Part shown: positions 28,443 through 34,813 of the stretch, piece by piece | Position numbering within the stretch: the first letter of the stretch is position 1 | Layout of the letters: the number at the start of each line of letters is the position of its first letter | DNA from: an uncultured Collinsella sp. | GTDB taxonomy: Bacteria; Actinomycetota; Coriobacteriia; Coriobacteriales; Coriobacteriaceae | Direction: 5' to 3' | Length of the DNA stretch: 34,813 nucleotides | NCBI GenBank assembly: GCA_938023705.1 | Contig: CALJDJ010000077.1 | Coordinates: 1 to 34,813 of the forward strand | Made by a program: the position numbers and the translations under genes | Notes under the pieces: model-generated | The model's database searches: none | Told to the model about the DNA's origin: nothing | The model's input: the letters and a program-made list of their open reading frames with translations, nothing else

Positions 28443-29713
28443 TGAAACAGGAAACCAACACCGCTGCTACCACGCTCGAGCAGGTTAATGCGATGCCTGC
28501 TGCCACTTGGGGCTGGCTCAAGATGAACCAGACCAAGCTCGAGCTTTCCGACGAGCTTGTCACCGCTCCCGCCGGGGCCGTTGAGGTCGAGGGCTTGGAC
28601 GAGCAGTTCTCCGGTGCCGCCGACGCCTTTGACGCCGCCATGGAAGCCATGGTCGAGCGCTTCCCCGAGCGCCGCGCCGCTGCCCCCGGCGACGCCGCCG
28701 ACCGCGCCCGCATCACGCCCGAGACCGAGCTCGACGTGCCCGCCACCTCTGTCTACCAGGCCGGCGCCATCAAGCTCGAGGAAGAGCTCTCCCCTGCCGA
28801 GGCCTTCGAGACCGGCATGGGCGAAGCCGCCTACACCTACCTGGCCGACCACACCACCAAGCGCATCGTCATCGATGTGCCCGCATACCAGCACGCCACG
28901 GTTACCGTGCGCGTGAGTGGCGTCGACGCAGCGGCTGCGATTGCCACCATCGACGTCGTCGCCCATCCGCAGTCGACGCTCGACCTGCAGATCGCCCTGG
29001 ACTCCCCCGTTGCCGGCGAGGGCGTCGTGGGTTCTGCGCTGCGCGTGTGCGCCCACGAGTACGCCACCGTCAACGTGACCTGCACGCAGACGCTCGACGA
29101 CAGCTGGATCGCACTCGACGACACCGGCCTGTTCCTGGACGAGGGCGCACGCGTCAACGTGCAGCACACCGTCCTGGGTGCCGGTGCCAGCGCCACCGGC
29201 CTTGCCGGCGACCTGCTGGGCGACACCGCCAAGGTGACGATCGACACCGATTACCTGGGTGCCCGCGAACAGGTGCGCGACTTTAACTACGAGCTGCGCC
29301 ATCGCGGCCGCAAGACCGAGTGCGAGATCGACGCCAACGGCGTGCTGACCGGCACGTCCAAGAAGGTCTACCGCGGCACCATCGACCTCGTGCACGGCTG
29401 CAAGGGCGCAACCGGCACCGAACGCGAAACCGTGTTGCTGGCCAACAAGGGCGTCGACAACAAGACCGTCCCCGTCATCCTCTGCGACGAGGATGACGTC
29501 GCCGGCAACCACGGCGCCACGATCGGTCACGTCCGCGACGAGCAGCTGTTCTACCTCGCCTGCCGCGGCCTCGACCAAAACGCCGCCGAGGACCTGTTCA
29601 TCCGCGCCAAGCTGGAGGACGCCGCGCTTTCCGCCACCGATGAGCACACCCGCGCCGCCGTCGTCCGCCTGGGCAACAACCTGATCGATAACTTTGAAGA
29701 GGAGCTCGCATGA
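28442..29713 (+). CDS. sufD: Fe-S cluster assembly protein SufD
   Basis: A 423-residue SufB paralogue that completes the SufBC2D complex. It is shorter and more acidic than SufB. The C-terminal beta-helix is recognisable: HRGRKTECEIDANGVLTGTS, then a GATGTERETVLLANKGVDNK segment, then GATIGHVRDEQLFYLACRGL, with the family ending of two helices. The N-terminal 110 residues are variable and rich in Ala/Glu, as often in this protein. It is coupled to sufB by TAATG and to sufS by ATGA. High GC and strongly biased codons suggest good expression. Confidence 0.93.
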   Translation: MKQETNTAATTLEQVNAMPAATWGWLKMNQTKLELSDELVTAPAGAVEVEGLDEQFSGAADAFDAAMEAMVERFPERRAAAPGDAADRARITPETELDVPATSVYQAGAIKLEEELSPAEAFETGMGEAAYTYLADHTTKRIVIDVPAYQHATVTVRVSGVDAAAAIATIDVVAHPQSTLDLQIALDSPVAGEGVVGSALRVCAHEYATVNVTCTQTLDDSWIALDDTGLFLDEGARVNVQHTVLGAGASATGLAGDLLGDTAKVTIDTDYLGAREQVRDFNYELRHRGRKTECEIDANGVLTGTSKKVYRGTIDLVHGCKGATGTERETVLLANKGVDNKTVPVILCDEDDVAGNHGATIGHVRDEQLFYLACRGLDQNAAEDLFIRAKLEDAALSATDEHTRAAVVRLGNNLIDNFEEELA

Positions 29714-31035
29714 TCGATACCGAGCACGTTAAATGCGATACCTGCACCGCCCCCGAGCCCATGGAGCTCGACGCCAGCGACGAGGCTTCGCGCGGCTGGC
29801 CCACCGTCGACATCGAGACCAACCCTTACAAGGCGCAGTTCCCGCTGTTCCAGCAGCATCCCGAGATCGCCTTCCTCGATAGCGCTGCCACCGCACAGCG
29901 CCCCGCCTGCGTGCTCGACGCCGAGCGCGACTTCTACCAGCGCATGAACGCCAACCCCCTGCGTGGCCTGTACTCGCTGTCTGTCGAGGCCACCGACGCC
30001 ATCGCCAAGGTCCGCCAGCAGATCGCCGACCTCATCGGCGCTGCCCAGGCCAACGAAGTCGTCTTCACCCGCAACACGAGCGAGTCGCTCAACCTGGTCG
30101 CCAAGAGCTTTGCACCCACGGTGCTCGAGCCCGGCGACGAGGTCGTCATCACCATCATGGAGCACCATTCCAACCTGATCCCGTGGCAGCAGGTCTGCCG
30201 CGAGACCGGCGCCAAACTCGTCTACCTCTACCCCACCAAGACCGGCCAGCTCACAACCGAGGAGGTTCTGGCCAAGGTTGGCCCCAAGACCAAGATTCTG
30301 GCCGTGGGTCAGGTCTCCAACGTGCTAGGCGTCGAGAACCCGGTCAAGAACCTCGGCAAGCTCGTGCACAAGTATGGCGGCTATCTGGTCGTCGACGGCG
30401 CGCAGTCGCTGCCGCACATGCCGGTCGACGTGGCCGATCTGGGCGCCGACTTCTTTGCCTTTAGCGCGCACAAGGCCATGGGCCCCATGGGTATCGGCGT
30501 GCTGTGGAGCAAGATGGACCTGCTCAACGCCATGCCGCCCATGCTTACCGGTGGCGAAATGATCGATTCGGTCACCGAGCAGGACGCCGTCTGGGCGCCC
30601 GTCCCCGAGAAGTTCGAGGCCGGCACGCAGAACGCCGCCGGCATCTTCGCCACAGGCGCCGCCCTCGACTACCTCGTCAACACGGTTGGCTATGAAAACA
30701 TCCAGGCACGCGAGCAGGCACTCGTCCACTACCTGATGGGCGAGCTCATGCAGCTCGACTTTGTCCAGATCATCGGCTCCATCTACTGGGACAACCATCA
30801 CGGCGTCGTGAGCTTTAATGTCAAGGGCATCCACCCGCACGATGTCGCGAGCATCATGGACATGGACGGCGTCTGCATCCGCGCCGGTCACCACTGTGCA
30901 CAGCCACTGCTCACCTGGCTGGGCGTCGAGAACCTCGCCTGCTGCCGCGCCAGCGTAGCCTTCTACAACGACAAGGCCGACATCGACAAGTTCATCGCCG
31001 GTCTGCATCACGTTTGGAGTACGTTCAATGGGTAA
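29710..31035 (+). CDS. sufS: Cysteine desulfurase SufS
   Basis: A 441-residue type II cysteine desulfurase (PLP enzyme) that removes sulfur from cysteine and hands it to SufU. PLP is held by Lys255 in FSAHKAMGPMG, with His152/153 and Asp229 in VVDGAQS in the expected places. The persulfide cysteine is Cys396 in RAGHHCAQPL. The N-terminus has about 35 extra residues with two cysteines (KCDTC at 8-12) before the family start at NPYKAQFPLF. This looks like a lineage-specific extension rather than a wrong start, because the ATG overlaps the sufD stop. The sufU start lies within its last codons. Confidence 0.96.
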   Translation: MIDTEHVKCDTCTAPEPMELDASDEASRGWPTVDIETNPYKAQFPLFQQHPEIAFLDSAATAQRPACVLDAERDFYQRMNANPLRGLYSLSVEATDAIAKVRQQIADLIGAAQANEVVFTRNTSESLNLVAKSFAPTVLEPGDEVVITIMEHHSNLIPWQQVCRETGAKLVYLYPTKTGQLTTEEVLAKVGPKTKILAVGQVSNVLGVENPVKNLGKLVHKYGGYLVVDGAQSLPHMPVDVADLGADFFAFSAHKAMGPMGIGVLWSKMDLLNAMPPMLTGGEMIDSVTEQDAVWAPVPEKFEAGTQNAAGIFATGAALDYLVNTVGYENIQAREQALVHYLMGELMQLDFVQIIGSIYWDNHHGVVSFNVKGIHPHDVASIMDMDGVCIRAGHHCAQPLLTWLGVENLACCRASVAFYNDKADIDKFIAGLHHVWSTFNG

Positions 31036-31462
31036 CCTTTACACCTCCACCACGTTCATGGAGCACAACTCACACCCCGACTATAAGTACGAGATGGATG
31101 CCCCCACGCACGAGCACGACGGCATCAACCCCAGCTGCGGCGACGAGCTCACCTTGCAGCTGCGCGTCGAGAACAACGTGATCGAGGAGGCCTCCTTTAC
31201 CGGCCACGGCTGCGCCATCAGCCAGGCCAGCGCCGACATCATGGCCGACCTCATTACCGGCGAGACGGTCGAGGAAGCACGCCGACTGGCAGGGCTATTC
31301 CTCGCCATGATTCGCGGCGAGCAGCTCTCCGATGAGGACCTGGAAGACCTGGACGAAGCCGCCCAGCTCCAGGACATCTCGCACATGCCCGCCCGCGTCA
31401 AGTGCGCCGAACTCGCCTGGCGCACCCTCGGCGGCATGCTCGAGGGCAAAGCTAACCAGTAG
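31028..31462 (+). CDS. sufU: Sulfur relay protein SufU
   Basis: A 144-residue IscU-fold protein. Cys37 and Asp39 (NPSCGD), Cys62 (GHGCAIS) and Cys126 (ARVKCAELAW) are the zinc-binding set through which SufU accepts persulfide sulfur from SufS. The insertion between the second and third cysteines, with the LAGLFLAMIRGE helix, is typical of SufU rather than IscU. It overlaps sufS by eight bases and is the last gene of the operon, ending 29 bases before the terminator stem. No sufA or sufE is present in the window. Confidence 0.95.
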   Translation: MGNLYTSTTFMEHNSHPDYKYEMDAPTHEHDGINPSCGDELTLQLRVENNVIEEASFTGHGCAISQASADIMADLITGETVEEARRLAGLFLAMIRGEQLSDEDLEDLDEAAQLQDISHMPARVKCAELAWRTLGGMLEGKANQ

Positions 31463-31491
31463 CGGATGTCCCAAATCCAAGCTTTTTGATG

Positions 31492-31525
31492 GCCGAGCCC
31501 CCCGATACGGGCGGCTCGGCTTTTT
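31492..31525 (+). terminator. Strong intrinsic terminator of the suf operon
   Basis: GCCGAGCC (31492-31499) and GGCTCGGC (31513-31520) pair, with extra inner pairing CCCG/CGGG around a small loop, and five T residues follow at once. It ends the sufCBDSU transcript. Confidence 0.9.
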
Positions 31526-32116
31526 ATAACGAGCACACACAGTCCACGCGTCCGGCGCCCCGCCTGTCATTAAACGCACGGCCAACCGCGAACACGGATG
31601 TTCTCCACAGCACCAATGGCTTGCGGCAGGGCCACGGACACTCCACGCAACGTCCCATGTCCTGCCCCGCTGGACTCCGGTTCGCTTTGCGTCTGCCACA
31701 GACGGGTCCCCTAGGGTGCGGCGTGCATTTTTGCGAGTATTCAGCACGCCAAGCTGTGTGTATACGCATCGGAAGTGTTAATCAACATCTCAAGTCGCCT
31801 TTATATTGCGATTTAGAACAAGCATCGAGGTCTCAGGGGGCGCAAACATGAGCTTCGGAGGATCATCGGTAGGCACAAATCGCTTCGGAGCCCGTATGTT
31901 TCAAGATTGCGACGGTGCCGACAGTACCACGATGCTGAATACTCCGCTTTTTGCACGGAGTAGACGGGGGTAGGCACAGGCTAAACCTAACTAAGCCGTT
32001 ATTATATGCATGAAGGCGACCGTTCTATGCAAATCTAGATGCGCAGTTACCGTACCAAGCTTTTAGAACAATAGTTGTGGCGAATGGGCGACCCCGGCTG
32101 CGGTGCACAGGCGACC
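31526..32116. other. Gene-poor intergenic region with inverted motif
   Basis: No gene of normal size is supported here. The motif TGCTGAATACTC occurs twice in opposite orientation: minus strand at 31735-31746 and plus strand at 31933-31944, about 200 bases apart. The right copy is continuous with a perfect 7-base hairpin, TACTCCG (31940-31946) and CGGAGTA (31956-31962). A CGTCTG/CAGACG hairpin with a three-base loop is at 31690-31704. A possible 41-aa ORF lies between the two motif copies and overlaps the right one. The area lies just downstream of the RAYT-like gene, where REP-type elements would be expected. Confidence 0.5.
31848..31973 (+). CDS. Possible 41-residue small ORF
   Basis: ATG at 31848 is preceded by a G-rich AGGGGGC at about six bases, and the frame stays open for 41 codons to TAG. 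The product begins MSFGGSSVGTNRFGARMF and ends with a basic FARSRRG tail. It has no recognised domain, signal peptide or membrane helix. Its last third is the same DNA as the inverted motif and hairpin at 31933-31962, so the frame may be incidental to a structural element. No promoter is clear. Confidence 0.3.
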   Translation: MSFGGSSVGTNRFGARMFQDCDGADSTTMLNTPLFARSRRG

Positions 32117-32920
32117 CTACACCACGTTTCCACCAGTCAGCACCGCCGCTGGCGCACGAGCGCGCACGATGCGCGCAGCGGTACTTTTGCCAATCCCCGT
32201 ATACCGCTCAATCTGACGCACCGTAAATCCGGCATCATGCAATCCAAGAATAACGATATTGCGCTGCGCCGACGATGCGGCTTTAACCTCGTGGAGCGGA
32301 ACCCCGAGACCCTTCGCCAGCTTTTCGGCAAAGGCGTGCCGCTCCCACTCCGTCTCTTCCAGATCGGGCATCGCAGGCTCGCAGGCATCGGGCGTCGAAA
32401 GCGAATAGGCAATAAAGGCCTTGGCAGAACCAAAAAGCTCAAGCACGCAAGACGGGTCGGAAAATCCCCTCGTCATATCGTTGTCATAGGCCCGTAGATA
32501 CTCGACAAAGCTGCTCCACGCATAACGCTCGATTAAGCTGATGCCAGCCTCCTGCGGATCAGCGTGTACAGAACGAACAGCCTCCATCACCTGCGAGTCG
32601 ATATCGAGCGAGCGGCGCTCAAAACGTTCACGAAATAGGCAGCCCGAGCGCCCAGTGCGCTTATTGAACCGACGAGCATACGTCAACAGCAGCCGCTGCA
32701 TGGCTGCGCTCATTTTGTCCTCGTAATCCAAAAGCACCAGATCCACGCAGTCGCTCATGAGACACCACGCCACAATCGTCACCTGGGCCTCGCGGCAGCA
32801 GTTGCGCATCAGCTCCAAAAACTCCCACCGGTCGTCATCGGTCTCAAAGATGATCTGTTTTCCGATGCCACGGGCCGAAACATGGTAAAAGCCGGTAACC
32901 GTTCTCCAAACGCGCTGCAT
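32117..32920 (-). CDS. Y1-transposase/RAYT-like protein with substituted catalytic residues
   Basis: A 267-residue relative of the Y1 (REP-associated tyrosine) transposases. The family layout is clear: YHVSARGIGKQIIFETDDDR near 12-31, WCLMSDCVDLVLL near 52-64, SGCLFRERFERRSL near 92-105, and SVHADPQEAG near 117-126 with YAWSSFVEYL after it. In active members the second block reads like PNHVHLL and the fourth like RYIHLNP. Here the two metal-binding histidines are Cys58 and Asp60, and the catalytic tyrosine position is Ser117. The C-terminal helix-turn-helix (about 236-260, FTVRQIERYTGIGKSTAARI) is kept. It starts at ATG 32920 with AAGGGAG upstream. The frame is intact, so it may be a domesticated DNA-binding protein. 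Confidence 0.75.
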   Translation of the reverse strand: MQRVWRTVTGFYHVSARGIGKQIIFETDDDRWEFLELMRNCCREAQVTIVAWCLMSDCVDLVLLDYEDKMSAAMQRLLLTYARRFNKRTGRSGCLFRERFERRSLDIDSQVMEAVRSVHADPQEAGISLIERYAWSSFVEYLRAYDNDMTRGFSDPSCVLELFGSAKAFIAYSLSTPDACEPAMPDLEETEWERHAFAEKLAKGLGVPLHEVKAASSAQRNIVILGLHDAGFTVRQIERYTGIGKSTAARIVRARAPAAVLTGGNVV

Positions 32921-33323
32921 GGCGCTCCCTTCCCCGGGATCCGCTCACCATCAAATACAGCACGATTGAAGCGTGCCATCAAAACATTCACGCAAAACAA
33001 TACACTCGCGCGGCCAAAGGCAGTAAACAGGCGGCGAACGGCACCGTTGCAACAGGTCAACCCCTGCAACGCTTGCAAGAGCTGACCAAAAGCCTGCCCA
33101 AGACGGACCCCCTCTACAGAAGTTCGCGACCACAGAACATAGAGTTAAATCGCTTCAATTGAAAGTTCCGCGCTTCTCGCTACGAAAACTGAGCCGTTCG
33201 CCGAATATTCCGTGCATTTCGCGGTATTATAGGGGCTGCATGTCATGTCCCTTTCGAAGGGTCGCCCGGCAATCGCCAGCCACGACCCCCAGACGGGACG
33301 CCAACACGATAGAGAGGAGAGGC
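32921..33323. other. Intergenic region with candidate promoter of the NifU-like gene
   Basis: No gene is supported in these 400 bases. On the + strand TATTAT at 33225-33230 is a fair -10 box, 94 bases before the NifU-like start, but no good -35 box is seen. A GAATATTC palindrome lies at 33203-33210. The open frame that covers this stretch from 33159 has no SD and is not used in my call. Confidence 0.4.
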
Positions 33324-34058
33324 ATGCAGTACTCACAGGAAGTGGAGAACATGTGCCCCGTTGCCAAGGGTGCATACCACGGCCCCGCACCCATCCCCGA
33401 GGAGGGCAAGTGGGTCCAGGCTAAGGAGATTTCCGACATCTCCGGTCTTACGCACGGTGTGGGTTGGTGCGCACCTCAGCAGGGCGCCTGCAAGCTCACG
33501 CTGAACGTCAAGGACGGCATCATCGAGGAGGCCCTCGTTGAGACCATCGGCTGCTCGGGCATGACCCACTCTGCCGCCATGGCTTCCGAGATCCTTCCCG
33601 GCAAGACCATCCTCGAGGCCCTCAACACCGACCTCGTCTGCGACGCCATCAACGTTGCTATGCGCGAGATCTTCCTGCAGATCGTTTACGGCCGCAGCCA
33701 GACCGCGTTCTCCGAGGGCGGCCTGCCCGTGGGCGCCTCCCTCGACGACCTCGGCAAGGGCCTTCGCTCTCAGGTCGGCACCATGTTCGGCACCAAGGCC
33801 AAGGGCGCTCGTTACCTCGAGCTCGCTCAGGGCTACGTCACCCGCATGGCTCTCAACGACAAGAACGAGATCATCGCGTTCGAGTTCCTGAACCTCGGTA
33901 AGTTCACCGACGCCGTCAAGGCCGGCAAGACCCCCGAGGAGGCCATCGCTGGCGCTATGGGCCACTATGGTCAGTGGGAGAACGCTGCCAAGTACATCGA
34001 CCCGCGCACCGACGAGGAGACTCACTCCGTCGCCAGCGTGTTCCCGGTTCACGAGTAG
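33324..34058 (+). CDS. NifU-like iron-sulfur cluster scaffold protein
   Basis: A 244-residue protein with an IscU/NifU-N type domain. Three conserved cysteines are visible in the order expected for that fold: Cys49 (GVGWCAPQ), Cys56 (QGACKLTL) and Cys77 (TIGCSGMTHS). The SEILPGKTILEAL helix follows. The C-terminal 100 residues (SLDDLGKGLRSQVGTMFGTK, then an FEFLNLGKFTDAV segment) are particular to this longer anaerobe family. The start is ATG at 33324, with GAGAGGAGA just upstream. The next gene follows after 18 bases with a strong SD, so the two form an operon. In anaerobic gut bacteria this pair occurs together. It likely holds or delivers a cluster for the GGGtGRT protein, but the pathway is not known. 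Confidence 0.85.
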   Translation: MQYSQEVENMCPVAKGAYHGPAPIPEEGKWVQAKEISDISGLTHGVGWCAPQQGACKLTLNVKDGIIEEALVETIGCSGMTHSAAMASEILPGKTILEALNTDLVCDAINVAMREIFLQIVYGRSQTAFSEGGLPVGASLDDLGKGLRSQVGTMFGTKAKGARYLELAQGYVTRMALNDKNEIIAFEFLNLGKFTDAVKAGKTPEEAIAGAMGHYGQWENAAKYIDPRTDEETHSVASVFPVHE

Positions 34059-34076
34059 AAAGGGAGGGAAATAACT

Positions 34077-34813
34077 ATGACTGTTACGTTCGAAGGTTAC
34101 GAGCGCCGCGCTGACAAGATCAACAAGTGCCTCGCCGACAACGGCATCGCCTCCCTCGAGGAAGCTCTGCAGATCTGCACCGACAAGGGCTTCAACCCGC
34201 GTGAGATCGTCAACAACACCCAGTCCATCGCCTTCCAGAACGCTGAGTGGGCCTACACCCTCGGCTGCGCTCTCGCCGTCAAGCGTGGCGCCAAGTCCGC
34301 TTCTGAGGCTGCTGCCATCATCGGCGAGGGCATCCAGGCCTTCACCGTTCCCGGCTCCGTCGCCGAGGACCGCAAGGTCGGTCTGGGCCACGGCAACCTG
34401 GGCGCTATGCTGCTCTCCGACGACACCGAGTGCTTCGCCTTCCTGGCCGGCCACGAGTCCTTCGCTGCCGCCGAGGGCGCTATCGGCCTGGCTCTGAACG
34501 CCAACAAGGCTCGCAAGAAGCCGCTGCGCGTTATCCTCAACGGTCTGGGCAAGGACGCTGCTCAGATCATCGCCCGCATCAATGGCTTCACCTACGTGAA
34601 GACCCAGTTCGACTACTACACGGGCGAGCTCAAGGTCGTCGAGACCATCCCCTACTCCGATGGTCCCCGCGCTGCCGTTAACTGCTACGGCTCCGACGAC
34701 GTCCGCGAGGGCGTTGCCATCATGTGGCACGAGAACGTCGACATCTCGATCACCGGTAACTCCACCAACCCCACCCGCTTCCAGCACCCCGTCGCTGGCA
34801 CCTACAAGAAGGA
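34077..34813 (+). CDS. GGGtGRT family protein, 3' end beyond window
   Basis: The first 245 codons of a highly conserved protein that runs off the right edge. The start is ATG at 34077 with AAAGGGAGGG upstream, 18 bases after the NifU-like gene. The visible part (YERRADKINKCLADNG, then VGLGHGNLGAMLLSDDTECF, FLAGHESFAAAEGAIGLALN, INGFTYVKTQFDYYTGEL, and SITGNSTNPTRFQHPVAGTY) matches, from memory, the family named for a GGGtGRT motif that lies just past the cut. The function is unknown. Constant pairing with a NifU-like scaffold implies an Fe-S-related role. Confidence 0.82.
   Translation, partial: MTVTFEGYERRADKINKCLADNGIASLEEALQICTDKGFNPREIVNNTQSIAFQNAEWAYTLGCALAVKRGAKSASEAAAIIGEGIQAFTVPGSVAEDRKVGLGHGNLGAMLLSDDTECFAFLAGHESFAAAEGAIGLALNANKARKKPLRVILNGLGKDAAQIIARINGFTYVKTQFDYYTGELKVVETIPYSDGPRAAVNCYGSDDVREGVAIMWHENVDISITGNSTNPTRFQHPVAGTYKK

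Noticed and set aside
28292..31011. Long minus-strand frames (451, 205 and 228 codons) opposite sufD and sufS
   Set aside because: Low-complexity Val/Gly/Asp/His-rich products typical of the reverse frame of GC-rich genes. The + strand Suf proteins are certain.
31295..31747. 150-codon minus-strand frame overlapping the end of sufU
   Set aside because: Half of it is the antisense of sufU and it crosses the strong suf terminator. Only its first dozen codons coincide with the inverted motif, which I report separately.
33159..33323. N-terminal extension of the NifU-like protein
   Set aside because: The 55 extra residues are not family-like, and the internal ATG at 33324 has a strong SD.
33333..34787. 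484-codon minus-strand frame opposite the NifU-like and GGGtGRT genes
   Set aside because: A repetitive Val/Gly/Leu/Asp composition without motifs; it is the mirror of two highly conserved + strand genes.
1..34813. CRISPR arrays, tRNA and rRNA genes
   Set aside because: I saw no regularly spaced direct repeats, no tRNA-like cloverleaf with a TTCGA arm, and no rRNA-like sequence. A tRNAscan or CRISPR finder run would settle it.

Overview
The window looks like chromosomal DNA of a gut actinobacterium of the Coriobacteriia, most like Collinsella. The right-hand two thirds is GC-rich with strong GC-ending codon bias, TTG and GTG starts are frequent, and the protein families fit: a SUF operon with SufU, a sortase-type surface protein, rows of family-2 glycosyltransferases, and a NifU-like/GGGtGRT gene pair. 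The genus is my inference from protein style; no rRNA gene or other marker is present to prove it.

Layout. (1) Positions 1 to about 12,700 form an AT-richer, mosaic accessory region built around surface polysaccharide and cell-wall genes. It holds a truncated GT2 gene abutting a DUF4375 fragment, a GT4 and a GT2 glycosyltransferase, a Wzx-type flippase, and two secreted cell-wall hydrolases (an NlpC/P60-like protein, and an amidase with a glucosaminidase domain) that share an aromatic repeat module. Next comes about 1.1 kb with gene remnants, an intrinsic terminator and a candidate structured leader RNA, then a DUF4869 gene, and an Abi_2/HEPN abortive-infection-type gene flanked by two 192-bp direct copies of the 3' end of the neighbouring glycosyltransferase gene. 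(2) Positions 12,710 to 20,901 hold a conserved-looking GC-rich glycosyltransferase block: an 828-aa double GT2 enzyme, two GT2 gene pairs that look like a duplicated two-gene module, and a divergently transcribed GlfT1-like enzyme. (3) Positions 20,922 to 24,730 hold an AAA-ATPase-like/PD-(D/E)XK-type protein and a secreted, MPKTG-anchored, lysozyme-like surface protein. (4) Positions 24,859 to 31,462 are an iron-sulfur block. An Rrf2-family regulator is followed in the same operon by a MNT/HEPN nucleotidyltransferase pair and diverges from sufC-sufB-sufD-sufS-sufU. The shared intergenic region carries a large nested palindrome made of two identically spaced TGGGACA/TGTCCCA dyads. (5) Positions 31,463 to the end hold a strong terminator, an intergenic area with an inverted motif and a possible 41-aa ORF, a Y1/RAYT-like transposase relative whose HUH and tyrosine residues appear substituted, then a NifU-like scaffold gene and the start of a GGGtGRT gene that runs off the window.

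How it works together. The left and middle blocks should make, export and remodel a surface glycan or capsule: glycosyltransferases build repeat units, the flippase exports them, and the hydrolases open or trim peptidoglycan. The right block makes Fe-S clusters. SufB/C/D is the scaffold, SufS supplies sulfur and SufU relays it, and the Rrf2 protein is the probable cluster-sensing repressor. The best candidates for something undescribed are the structured leader RNA with terminator near 10.15-10.43 kb, the double-dyad suf control region, the repeat-flanked Abi cassette, and the catalytically altered RAYT-like protein close to an inverted hairpin motif.
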